Shown: piece after piece, positions 1 to 8,281 of the stretch
Numbering within the stretch: position 1 is the stretch's first letter
How the letters are laid out: each line of letters starts with the position of its first letter
Assembly (NCBI GenBank): GCA_030141605.1
Contig: JAQGDQ010000027.1
Coordinates: 82,501-111,311 of the forward strand
DNA length: 28,811 nucleotides
Direction of reading: 5' to 3'
DNA from: Tubiluchus corallicola
Taxonomy: Eukaryota; Priapulida; Priapulimorpha; Priapulimorphida; Tubiluchidae
Notes under the pieces: generated by a model
What the model saw: the letters and a program-made list of their open reading frames with translations, nothing else
What the model was told of the DNA's origin: nothing
Database searches by the model: none
Made by a program: the position numbers and the translations under genes

Positions 1-104
1 AGAAATAGGGAGAGAGAGGGATCTATTTTGTCCGTCTGTCTTCCTTGTTTACTCCTGTTTTTCATTTTCTCTCTCTCCCGACTCTCTCCCTCCTTCCTTG
101 CCTG

Positions 105-108
<4 letters not shown>

Positions 109-176
<68 letters not shown>
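109..176. repeat. (CT)n dinucleotide microsatellite
   Basis: An uninterrupted CT run of about 34 units lies inside a broader pyrimidine-rich stretch (about 58-210). Open frames across it encode only alternating Ser/Leu and are not genes. Confidence 0.97.
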
Positions 177-183
<7 letters not shown>

Positions 184-210
184 TCTCTATTTCTTTCTCT
201 CTTTTTTCGC

Positions 211-1211
211 TTTTAACCAATTACGTTTTTCTTTATATTTACCTTCCTAAACATTCGTAAAAACTAGTACACTAGTCAACGTGAAGCTACGACCAAACGG
301 CTCAATCACTGATGATGGTACAATGACTATAATTAAAATTATTACGGTTAATTTTTTCATTATAATTGTGATTTTTTTATTAATCTACATGCATTGTCTA
401 CTCCCACTGCCACGATTTTCCTGCAGTTTTACAGACCGTCGTCGAAAAGGTCTCTACCGCTTGTTTGTTTACGAACAAACTAATATAAAATTATGCTTTG
501 AGAAAAATCAATGATAACCTAATATGGTACCTGCAAGGTACGGAGAAACTTAAGTTATGATTCATACATGAAAACTTAAAGCAAAACGTTTATTATCTAA
601 TATCAAAGATATTTAAAAAAAACACCATATAAAACGGTAATGTTGTTTTATTGCTTTTGTGCTGTAAACTGTTTACTATTAACGTTTTTAAACCGTTTTT
701 ATATTAACGACCTACAGCTGTCTTTATAAATAAAAACAGAGCAATTCGATACAGCATGATAATTATGGTAAACATTGATTTCTTTTTTGTAACATTGCGT
801 GAAACGCGTTTCCGGGATTCTTTTTTGCTCAACACCCACGTCCACAAAGCTGAAACCAATCGCAATTGCAGCACGCAAAATTTTGCTAGTTTGAATGAAG
901 CCAGTAAGAACCGCCATATTAAACTACGCAAAGTAGATTATTTGAACTACCGGAAAACTTATCGAGAGCTGTGATTTCAACAGAAAATTTAAGGCTGCCG
1001 GTAGCAACTTATGCCTGAATTTACTCAGAACAAATAACAAATTCACTGTCATTGAATGTCAGATTACGGCAGACTGTCATTGTACAATTATACAAAAACT
1101 CGTTTTAGCTTATTCCATAGTGTACAATTCGACAGTGATGCCACAAGCAATGTGTTGCCGCTTTTTGGTCGTAGATTTATTCTCGTCGTCATTATGATCA
1201 TCATCATTATT
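211..1211. other. AT-rich flank with no recognisable gene
   Basis: I found no domain, tRNA or element terminus here. Short overlapping frames on both strands (about 700-974) resemble no family I know. A plausible splice acceptor (TTTTCCTGCAG, ending near 425) is not backed by coding similarity. The last about 30 bases before the gap (from about 1180) are a TCA/TCG trinucleotide repeat of the same type as the sequence right of the retrotransposon array at 13939. This suggests both sides once formed one microsatellite that the element entered. Confidence 0.6.
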
Positions 1212-1311
1212 NNNNNNNNNNNNNNNNNNNNNNNNNNNNNNNNNNNNNNNNNNNNNNNNNNNNNNNNNNNNNNNNNNNNNNNNNNNNNNNNNNNNNNNNN
1301 NNNNNNNNNNN
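1212..1311. other. assembly gap (100 N)
   Basis: Exactly 100 N, the usual placeholder for a gap of unknown size. The first base after it, G at 1312, corresponds to the first base after the middle LTR (7624). The whole 5' LTR of the array, expected to be about 1.2 kb, is therefore missing from the assembly, along with any left target-site duplication. Confidence 0.98.
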
Positions 1312-1312
1312 G

Positions 1313-1325
1313 TGGTGTCAGAAGT
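1313..1325 (+). promoter_or_regulatory. primer-binding site, copy A (tRNA-Leu type)
   Basis: TGGTGTCAGAAGT lies one base after the expected LTR end. It is complementary over 13 nt to the 3' end (with CCA) of animal tRNA-Leu(CAA), as I recall that sequence. It would prime minus-strand cDNA synthesis. Confidence 0.75.
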
Positions 1326-1969
1326 TTTGCTGTGTCTGACCTCATTTACACTTCCTGTTCAGCGAGTATTTTAACGTTATCAGAACGTCTGTTTTGACTG
1401 GCGCTACTCGATATTTTAAGGTATAGAAGCCATACTAGGTAGGCTTGCAGTAGTAAGCTAAAGTTAAAGCAAATATAATATTTTACTCTCACGCTGCAAT
1501 TTACCAATGTATTTGTACTTGCTCGTTCAAGCTAGTTTATACTTGAATTGCCCTGTAGTGAAAACTTTTCTTTCGCTCGAGAAAAACGTTTATTTTCGTT
1601 AAACAGGTCAAGAATAATTTGTCACAAAACTTTTATTTGGAGGAGGCATGAGACGCTTGCTTTTTAAAGCTGCTATATGAACATCGCAGAATTATTTGGC
1701 TTCGTCGCTGCGCTGTTAGTGTTAGTTTTGTTTAAATTATCCTTGCTGGTCAATTCTTAATAGCATAAACTGCGTAACTTGGTACTGCGTGAGTGGTTAG
1801 AAGTTGACCTTGACTGATTGTCAGAGTGATTGATCTTTGCCGCTCTTGTGTGGAGGCGTGATTGTAATATAGTAATCACAGCTGGCGCTGTGTAAATAAA
1901 CAAATAAATACTTTTATTGCTCCATTCCAGTGCAACTATTAAAACATAGAACTATAACGTATAATATTA
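1326..1969 (+). other. untranslated leader, copy A
   Basis: About 640 nt between primer-binding site and gag with no long ORF. It carries an AT-rich TAAATAAACAAATAAATA stretch near 1891. Packaging signals would be expected here, but none can be identified by eye. Confidence 0.6.
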
Positions 1970-3406
1970 ATGGCGGAGCATGCACGATATTCTCTAGCTC
2001 AGCTGACACAAATGAAAAGAGATGACTTGTTTGAAGTTGCCAGAAAATTAGGCCTAGATTTTGAGTCCTCAGTTACTCGTGCTCAGCTGATGGAACGAAT
2101 TTATGAAGTCGCAGGTCTCCGTACTACTGTTGAGGAAGTTGATAAAGCGGGAGGCACAACTTCAGACCCTGAAAGTGACCCCGATGCGGATCCAGTTTCT
2201 AGTGGACCAACTGATATGCCTGTTCAACAGAAACATGCACAGATGGGAGAGAGTAGAGATTTAAGCGTAAAGCCCAAGTCTTTGGGCACTACAAAACCTA
2301 CAATGGGGACGCCTGTTGCAGGCTATAGTGCTCACGGTTCTGTTTTGGATGCCACTGCTCATACTCCGCCCCCTTTGCTGTTTCGCGATGCTACGATGGC
2401 TGGACATTCTCTCCCAGCACCTCCCCCTGGATATAGCATGCCAGACGTCTCTTTGGAAGCTTTGTCTGCTGTAACAGATAACCCAGCTCAAGTTTTACTC
2501 CAGCTTCAGCAACTCCGGGCTGAACAAGTGCGAGATGAGCGTAGATTAGCGGAAATGCAGCTAGAGATGAAAAAGTTGGAATTTTCTGCAGCACACACTG
2601 CGCGGTCGAATCCTGCTCATGGTTCTGCCCTTAACTCAAGTTTGGATACGCCCAATGTCTCGACTGCTAATGTAATAAAACGTCTCAAGTTTCGCATGTA
2701 TGACGAAACAACGGAGGATATTGAGATTTTCTTGGACTGTTTTGCGCAGTCAGCTACTGCTAATGCTATTCCCCAGGAACGCTGGGCAGCGTCCTTAGGC
2801 CCTGTTCTAACTGGAAAAGCTGCCATAGCTTACCAGCAGGTTCCACCAGAGCAACTACGAAATTATCCTGTTGTGAGACAAGCTGTGCTGTCTGCATATT
2901 TTCTGAGCCCGCACATTTACCTGGATCGGTTTAGAGCCATTGCAAAGCAGAATAATGAGAATTATAAGCAGCTGTTTCAGCGTTTAGAAAGAGGATGGAA
3001 CACATATCTCAATGCAATTGAAGTCGAGTCTTTCGAAGGCGTAAATGAAGCCGTTGTAATCGAACAAGGATTGCATTGCATGTCTAAAGAGCTGGCAACT
3101 TGGTTAAAGATGCAGCCTGACACGCTGAAGTCTATTAACAAAATAGCAGAAAGAGCTGATCAGTATATTGCGGCCACTGGTGGTTTATCAACCGTGAAAA
3201 CAGGACAGCAGTCTCAACGTAGGTTTAATAAGCCAACAAGTGGACAGTTAAGCAATGCTTCTCCTGGTAAAAGTGGAGTTGGTAACCAGAGTAGTTTCGG
3301 TGGTAGTAGAGGATCAAGTACTGCTAGAATTCACTGTTTTAAATGTGGTAAACCCGGCCATCGTCGTAGTGAATGCAAAATGCCTTCGTCTATGCCTAAC
3401 AGCTAG
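1970..3406 (+). CDS. gag: retrotransposon Gag polyprotein, copy A
   Basis: A 478-residue structural protein that would form the particle and bind element RNA. Residues about 8-45 look like a SAP-type helix-loop-helix (Leu spacing followed by KLGLD). Residues 173-206 are a charged heptad-like coiled coil. Residues about 245-402 are capsid-like. The part from 313 (LSPHIYLDRFR) through VIEQGL (363-368) and LATWLK matches the SCAN pattern, and SCAN domains are known to derive from Gmr1-like Gag. A CCHC zinc knuckle has C456, C459, H464 and C469. The start ATG follows ATTA and is the first in frame. The frame ends in UAG at 3404-3406, and the same frame stays open downstream into protease, so Gag-Pol by stop-codon readthrough is possible. 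Confidence 0.9.
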   Translation: MAEHARYSLAQLTQMKRDDLFEVARKLGLDFESSVTRAQLMERIYEVAGLRTTVEEVDKAGGTTSDPESDPDADPVSSGPTDMPVQQKHAQMGESRDLSVKPKSLGTTKPTMGTPVAGYSAHGSVLDATAHTPPPLLFRDATMAGHSLPAPPPGYSMPDVSLEALSAVTDNPAQVLLQLQQLRAEQVRDERRLAEMQLEMKKLEFSAAHTARSNPAHGSALNSSLDTPNVSTANVIKRLKFRMYDETTEDIEIFLDCFAQSATANAIPQERWAASLGPVLTGKAAIAYQQVPPEQLRNYPVVRQAVLSAYFLSPHIYLDRFRAIAKQNNENYKQLFQRLERGWNTYLNAIEVESFEGVNEAVVIEQGLHCMSKELATWLKMQPDTLKSINKIAERADQYIAATGGLSTVKTGQQSQRRFNKPTSGQLSNASPGKSGVGNQSSFGGSRGSSTARIHCFKCGKPGHRRSECKMPSSMPNS

Positions 3407-4885
3407 AAAGTTCCACAAAAATCTGGTAACCTATTTTATGGTAAGGCAGCTGAACGCACCAAGTCAAATGAGAGCATGGAAAGTGTACCGGATCACACGT
3501 TACCCTATCGCTTCTCGGCTCGCATTAACGGCATCAAAGTGACAAGATGCCAGCGTGATACTGGTGCCAGCATCAGCGTCGTTCTACCCCAGTATGTTAG
3601 ACCTGACCAGTATTTGGATAGAGCACCCCAATGTATCTTGTGCTTTTGTGGCCAATCAAATAACTGCAAGATGGCAGAAGTCGAACAAGAGGGACCTGAA
3701 TTCTCTGGTCTTTTGACTGTTGGTGTAAACCCAACCTTACCCATGGATTTCTTGTTGGGCAACGATTTTGAGTTTGCACTACGGCCCTTTCCAAACTCGA
3801 GCGAAGTTTGTTCAGAAGCTCAAAGCTCTAAAAAGGGAAAGCTCAGAGCAGTGTCTGCTCCCAAGAAGAAAAATGGAAGCACCACATACAGTTCAAACAC
3901 TGTTGGTGATACAGATGGGAATAATTCTTCCGACAAGGCTAAAACAGCTTTTGCAATTACTCGCTCTAAAGCTGCGCAACGTAAAACGGAAACTGAAAGA
4001 GATGTCCATTTGCAACAACAAGCATTTGCTCCAGTTGATGTCATTGGTCAAGTCAAATTGCACTCCAGCAAGCCACCTAGCACGGGCTTATTGAACTTAG
4101 AACTAGATCAGTTGCGAAAAGAGCAAGCAGAAGATATCAGTATCAGGAATCTAATTGACAATGCAGTCACAGAAAAGAAGGCATTGTCTGCTGGTAAAGG
4201 CTACTTTTTGCGGGATGGCATCCTTTACTATCTCTCTCATGACAGGAAAGCTGCAAACCCGCGTTCACTTTTAGTTCTGCCCAAGGGACGGAGAAAGAAA
4301 GTGCTCAGTCTCGCCCATGATAACAAACTCTCAGGACATTTTGGAATTAACAAAACAACCAACAGAGTTCTTTTGGAGTACATATGGCCTCATGTTAAGC
4401 GGAGCATAAGGCAATACTGTAAATCCTGTCCTACGTGCCAACGAACTGCTCGTGTACGTCATACAGATCGGGCCAAGCTTAAACCACTGGAAATACCTGA
4501 CAGAGCATTTCGCATGATTGGTATGGATCTAATTGGTCCCTTGCCAAGGACACCTTCAGGCAACAAGTATGCTCTGGTGTTGGTTGACCATGTAACCAGA
4601 TATCCTGACTGTTATCCACTGCAGAACATTGAGACGACCACAGTTGTCCAGGCACTACTCAAGTTCTGTTGTCACTTTGGTATTCCACGTCAGATCCTAA
4701 CAGATCGTGGCACTCAGTTTATGGCTCACATCATCCGTGAATTAGAGCAATCACTGGGTGTCAAAGCAATTTATACTTCTCCGTACTCAGCTTCCACTAA
4801 TGGACTCACAGAACGTTTGAACCAGACCCTTAAAGCATCCATTATTATTATACAGAAGATGATGCACAATTACCTTGGGACATAG
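3407..4885 (+). CDS. pol: Pol segment 1: aspartic protease and integrase N-terminal/core, copy A
   Basis: In the same frame as gag and open directly after its UAG; the first internal ATG is at 3476. Counting from that ATG, protease has RDTGAS (residues 27-32) and LLGND (93-97). A linker with no reverse transcriptase follows. Next come an HHCC zinc domain (H281, H288, C318, C321) and the integrase core with D351 (GMDLIGPL), D410 (LTDRGTQF) and E446 (NGLTERLN). The last two have the canonical D-x35-E spacing. The frame stops at 4885, shortly after the catalytic Glu helix; the rest of integrase lies one frame back. Maturation and integration functions are recognisable, but the integrase chain is interrupted. 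The odd feature is protease passing straight to integrase. Confidence 0.85.
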   Translation, partial: KVPQKSGNLFYGKAAERTKSNESMESVPDHTLPYRFSARINGIKVTRCQRDTGASISVVLPQYVRPDQYLDRAPQCILCFCGQSNNCKMAEVEQEGPEFSGLLTVGVNPTLPMDFLLGNDFEFALRPFPNSSEVCSEAQSSKKGKLRAVSAPKKKNGSTTYSSNTVGDTDGNNSSDKAKTAFAITRSKAAQRKTETERDVHLQQQAFAPVDVIGQVKLHSSKPPSTGLLNLELDQLRKEQAEDISIRNLIDNAVTEKKALSAGKGYFLRDGILYYLSHDRKAANPRSLLVLPKGRRKKVLSLAHDNKLSGHFGINKTTNRVLLEYIWPHVKRSIRQYCKSCPTCQRTARVRHTDRAKLKPLEIPDRAFRMIGMDLIGPLPRTPSGNKYALVLVDHVTRYPDCYPLQNIETTTVVQALLKFCCHFGIPRQILTDRGTQFMAHIIRELEQSLGVKAIYTSPYSASTNGLTERLNQTLKASIIIIQKMMHNYLGT

Positions 4886-6039
4886 CTTGCGATTTTGTCC
4901 TCTTCGCCTACCGGGAGGTGCCCCAAGAGTCGACTGGTTATAGCCCCAATGAATTAGTGTTTGGATATCCAGTCCGGGGACCATTAGCTGCTTTAAAAGA
5001 ACGCTGGGGCTGTAGCAACCCTCCCAATCTGGAAAGCGTAGACGAGTATGTCGAACGTATTATTAATACTCTCGAGTCTACCACTGAAGAAGCCCATGAA
5101 GCACTTCGGGATGCCAAAATTTCCCAAAAGAAGTGGTATGACCGTGTGTCAAGAGATAGGAGCCATGAGATTGGAGACAAGGTATTAGTTCAACGTCTTA
5201 GAAAAGGAGGAAAAATGCAGGCTGGATGGAGAGGTCCCTATACAATAATAGATAAAGTGTCCGACTGGACTTATAAAGTCGATATGGGTAATAGAGGCAG
5301 GCGACGAGATATCCGGTTGTTCCACGTTAACAAACTGAAACCTTACATACATCGTGAGGAGGAAATGATTTTGTTAGCTATGTGTGAGAATGACGAAAAA
5401 GGTGATGGTGACAATGATGACAATGTTGGTGATGAGTATGATGGTGCGGAAGATGAAGCTTATATTGGTGAAGGATTTATAGAGAAAAGTAACCTACCCG
5501 ATTATGCCTTTCCTCCCACAGCCACACCCACACTGTCAGTGAAAGATGTGGAATTGCCTGAGTATCTTTCAGATGCATGCGAGAAAAGCTTCCGTCACTT
5601 ACAACAAGCACTTACATCAGACACGGTACTTCACTCACCCGATTTTAACAAACAATTCATATTAACAACTGATGCTAGCTTTGTAGGGATCGGTGCTGTC
5701 TTATCGCAAGACCGCGAGGATGGGTTAGGCGAAGTGCCGATTACCTACATTAGCCGTAAATTAACACAGACTGAAACACGATATTCAGTTGTCGAATGTG
5801 AGTGTCTGAGTGTAGTGTATGCTGTGGAAAAGCTCCGGTACTATCTCGAAGGTAGACAATTTATAATTAGGACAGATCAAAGGAGCTTACTTGCGCTTGA
5901 CAAAATGCGCAAAAATAACAGGAGGCTTTGCCATTGGGCGCTTAAGCTATCGGAATTTTCATTTACTATAGACCATATTCCTGGTTCGCAGAATTTGGTC
6001 GCGGATGCACTATCAAGAGATTTCTTGTATAACGCATAA
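4834..6039 (+). CDS. pol: Pol segment 2: integrase C terminus fused to RNase H (RT missing), copy A
   Basis: Frame open from 4834 (after TAA 4831-4833) to TAA 6037-6039; a GTG at 4918 is not a credible start, so this is a continuation of segment 1 by a -1 shift. Numbering from 4918: integrase tail AYREVPQES-TGYSPNELVFG, GPY/F module (GWRGPY 103-108; HVNKLKPY 136-143), acidic linker (157-180), then the region normally following RT (SDACEKSFRHL, 218-228). RNase H follows with D252 (TTDAS), E295, D320 (RTDQRSL) and D363 (VADALSR), so all four acidic residues are present. The RT fingers and palm, about 400 residues in relatives, are gone. The join is near residue 216-219 (about 5563-5575) and keeps frame. 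Confidence 0.85.
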   Translation, partial: SIHYYYTEDDAQLPWDIACDFVLFAYREVPQESTGYSPNELVFGYPVRGPLAALKERWGCSNPPNLESVDEYVERIINTLESTTEEAHEALRDAKISQKKWYDRVSRDRSHEIGDKVLVQRLRKGGKMQAGWRGPYTIIDKVSDWTYKVDMGNRGRRRDIRLFHVNKLKPYIHREEEMILLAMCENDEKGDGDNDDNVGDEYDGAEDEAYIGEGFIEKSNLPDYAFPPTATPTLSVKDVELPEYLSDACEKSFRHLQQALTSDTVLHSPDFNKQFILTTDASFVGIGAVLSQDREDGLGEVPITYISRKLTQTETRYSVVECECLSVVYAVEKLRYYLEGRQFIIRTDQRSLLALDKMRKNNRRLCHWALKLSEFSFTIDHIPGSQNLVADALSRDFLYNA

Positions 6040-6397
6040 ATGAAATGCTAAATTGTCGATGCCTGATTATTGTTCAGCAAAGTACACCTACTTGCTTGAA
6101 TTTGTTTTCAAATTTATATTCCTTATGTCTGAGTTATAGGAGTTTGTTCAGAATATGTAGTTTTGAATTAACTAAAGTGAATACTAGTTAATTGTTGATC
6201 TGCAACTTTTGTTATAGTCAAATAGTGACTAGTCTGACTACTACAGTTTCGTACTTATCATTTGCTATTGAATTTTGAATTATAGATTTTGTTTCATATG
6301 TTTTTGTGTATGCTCTTGTGCTTGCACGCTTGTATGCCATTTGAAATGTTGTAGAAATGTTTCTTGTACTCTTTGAATTTTGGTAAAATTCTTTTCT
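6040..6397 (+). other. 3' untranslated internal region, copy A
   Basis: About 360 nt, T-rich, with no ORF of note, between the pol stop and the polypurine tract. No envelope-like gene is present. Confidence 0.7.
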
Positions 6398-6404
6398 GGG
6401 GGAG
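6398..6404 (+). promoter_or_regulatory. polypurine tract, copy A
   Basis: GGGGGAG followed by CTC and the LTR start. This short purine run is the expected plus-strand primer. Confidence 0.65.
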
Positions 6405-6407
6405 CTC

Positions 6408-7623
6408 TGCAGCCCTATACAATAGTGCTCTCATTTTATCGTACTAATTAAATTTCTACAATTAAGATTGCTAAGTTAAGCAGAGTAGCGCCAATGAGTT
6501 TAATTTTGTAGTGCTAAATGAAAAGTTTATTTTGTTTATATATGTAATTATTATCTCTCAGACTAGTATAGTAGTGCCATCTACTGTCAACTTTGTTTAT
6601 CAAAGAAAGAAACCAGGGACATGAACTTGACAGGTGTGCTTCCTTATTTGGCAAGTATGACCACCAATCCTGAGTGATGATAAATAGGACATTCACAGCT
6701 GCTACTCTTTATAACCTGTTTGATTGGTCAGATTTAGGTGACCTTTACATGATATGCAGCCATTCAGCTGAGAGCAAACAGGTTTTTACCTGGAAAAACG
6801 AGGCCACAGAGCAAGGTGTGGAAAGTGTGGCTTTGCAATATGGTTGCTCTACTTGAGTTTTATCAGTTCTTAGTTTAAAGGACAATATTGCATTTATTAA
6901 TGGAATTTCCTCAACAGAAACAGAGTACTTTTACAATGGTTATACTCAGTCTTTGTGATCCTGGGCTATCCGTTGTTTAGGAAGCCCCTAGAGACTTTGC
7001 CGTTTATGGTGGAGGAGACCAAGTCGTGAAATGGACAATTGGTAGTTCTCAGAGAGCCAACCTGTGGTCGGTCTTCCTGTCAGTGTCTTCAGATACGCCG
7101 GACTTGATACAACGCATTACTCAGTCGATGAAGTTAATGCCACGCCTGATGTTATCTAATTGCCTGTTTGAGAAGTTACCGTTTGGGAAGCCTGCCGTCA
7201 GAGTGTTCCAGTACACGCCGCCGTCGACAGCGACAGTGACGGGGTTAAGCTAGCTAGCCAACGTGTGCACAGAGACTCACGATAAGTACAGTTTATGGTG
7301 TTTGTGATACATTTAAAACCCGGGTAAAATTTAAGACAGTAGCTAAACTATAATTCGTAGTATGTATTTGTTTATTATTTCTCAAATGTGTTTTTTATGC
7401 TAAATAATATTGAGTTTATAGCTAATTGGTCGTTTGTCTATCTGTTCTGATAATGTTAGATTCTCACGTTAAGGAAGCTCGCCAGGGACCCACAGCCTTA
7501 GATCAAATAAAGCTTGCTGTTTCTTTAAGTATTTATGGTGTGTTAGCACCAGTGTTATAGTGATAATCTTGCCATCCTGACATAAACACATTTACAGCAT
7601 TTTAGGCCAAACGGATTATCACA
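6408..7623 (+). repeat. middle LTR of the tandem array
   Basis: 1216 bp, ending GGATTATCACA immediately before the second primer-binding site. It differs from the right LTR by a 3-bp deletion at its 5' tip (TGCAGCCC against TGTGACAGCCC) and by three substitutions (6535, 6711, 7559). A polyadenylation signal AATAAA is at 7506-7511. No clear TATA box was found. Two short frames inside (6674-6856, 7026-7253) resemble nothing known. Confidence 0.9.
7506..7511 (+). terminator. LTR polyadenylation signal (middle LTR)
   Basis: AATAAA about 115 nt before the LTR end, at a usual position for the R/U5 boundary. Confidence 0.5.
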
Positions 7624-7624
7624 G

Positions 7625-7637
7625 TGGTGTCAGAAGT
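7625..7637 (+). promoter_or_regulatory. primer-binding site, copy B (tRNA-Leu type)
   Basis: TGGTGTCAGAAGT, one base after the LTR end at 7623, identical to copy A's site. Confidence 0.75.
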
Positions 7638-8281
7638 TTTGCTGTGTCTGACCTCATTTACACTTCCTGTTCAGCGAGTATTTTAACGTTATCAGAACGT
7701 CTGTTTTGACTGGCGCTACTCGATATTTTAAGGTATAGAAGCCATACTAGGTAGGCTTGCAGTAGTAAGCTAAAGTTAAAGCAAATATAATATTTTACTC
7801 TCACGCTGCAATTTACCAATGTATTTGTACTTGCTCGTTCAAGCTAGTTTATACTTGAATTGCCCTGTAGTGAAAACTTTTCTTTCGCTCGAGAAAAACG
7901 TTTATTTTCGTTAAACAGGTCAAGAATAATTTGTCACAAAACTTTTATTTGGAGGAGGCATGAGACGCTTGCTTTTTAAAGCTGCTATATGAACATCGCA
8001 GAATTATTTGGCTTCGTCGCTGCGCTGTTAGTGTTAGTTTTGTTTAAATTATCCTTGCTGGTCAATTCTTAATAGCATAAACTGCGTAACTTGGTACTGC
8101 GTGAGTGGTTAGAAGTTGACCTTGACTGATTGTCAGAGTGATTGATCTTTGCCGCTCTTGTGTGGAGGCGTGATTGTAATATAGTAATCACAGCTGGCGC
8201 TGTGTAAATAAACAAATAAATACTTTTATTGCTCCATTCCAGTGCAACTATTAAAACATAGAACTATAACGTATAATATTA
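7638..8281 (+). other. untranslated leader, copy B
   Basis: Identical by eye to the copy A leader; no ORF. Confidence 0.6.

Larger units (their letters stand above)
1312..7623 (+). mobile_element. Gmr1-like Ty3/gypsy LTR retrotransposon, copy A (5' LTR in gap)
   Basis: Internal region 1312-6407 plus LTR 6408-7623. Order: primer-binding site, about 640-nt leader, gag, protease, integrase, RNase H, polypurine tract, LTR. Integrase precedes RNase H, which is the Ty1/copia-like order of the Gmr1-like branch of Ty3/gypsy and not the usual PR-RT-RH-IN. No reverse transcriptase core (YxDD) is present in any frame. Integrase is split by a frameshift and gag ends in an in-frame UAG, so this copy is non-autonomous as read. 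Its internal region appears identical to copy B's by eye over about 5.1 kb. Confidence 0.9.

Noticed and set aside
28-260. Ser/Leu-rich frames at the window start
   Set aside because: Translation of the (CT)n tract.
699-974. Overlapping 72-75-codon frames on both strands
   Set aside because: No similarity, no splice context, overlapping on opposite strands; likely chance in AT-rich DNA.
4834-4885. Programmed -1 frameshift site
   Set aside because: No canonical slippery heptamer in the overlap; a simple indel in the ATT-rich stretch is more likely.
7026-7253. 75-codon frame inside the LTR (and its copy at 13341-13568)
   Set aside because: It lies wholly within a long terminal repeat and resembles no family. 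Presence in two copies only reflects LTR identity.
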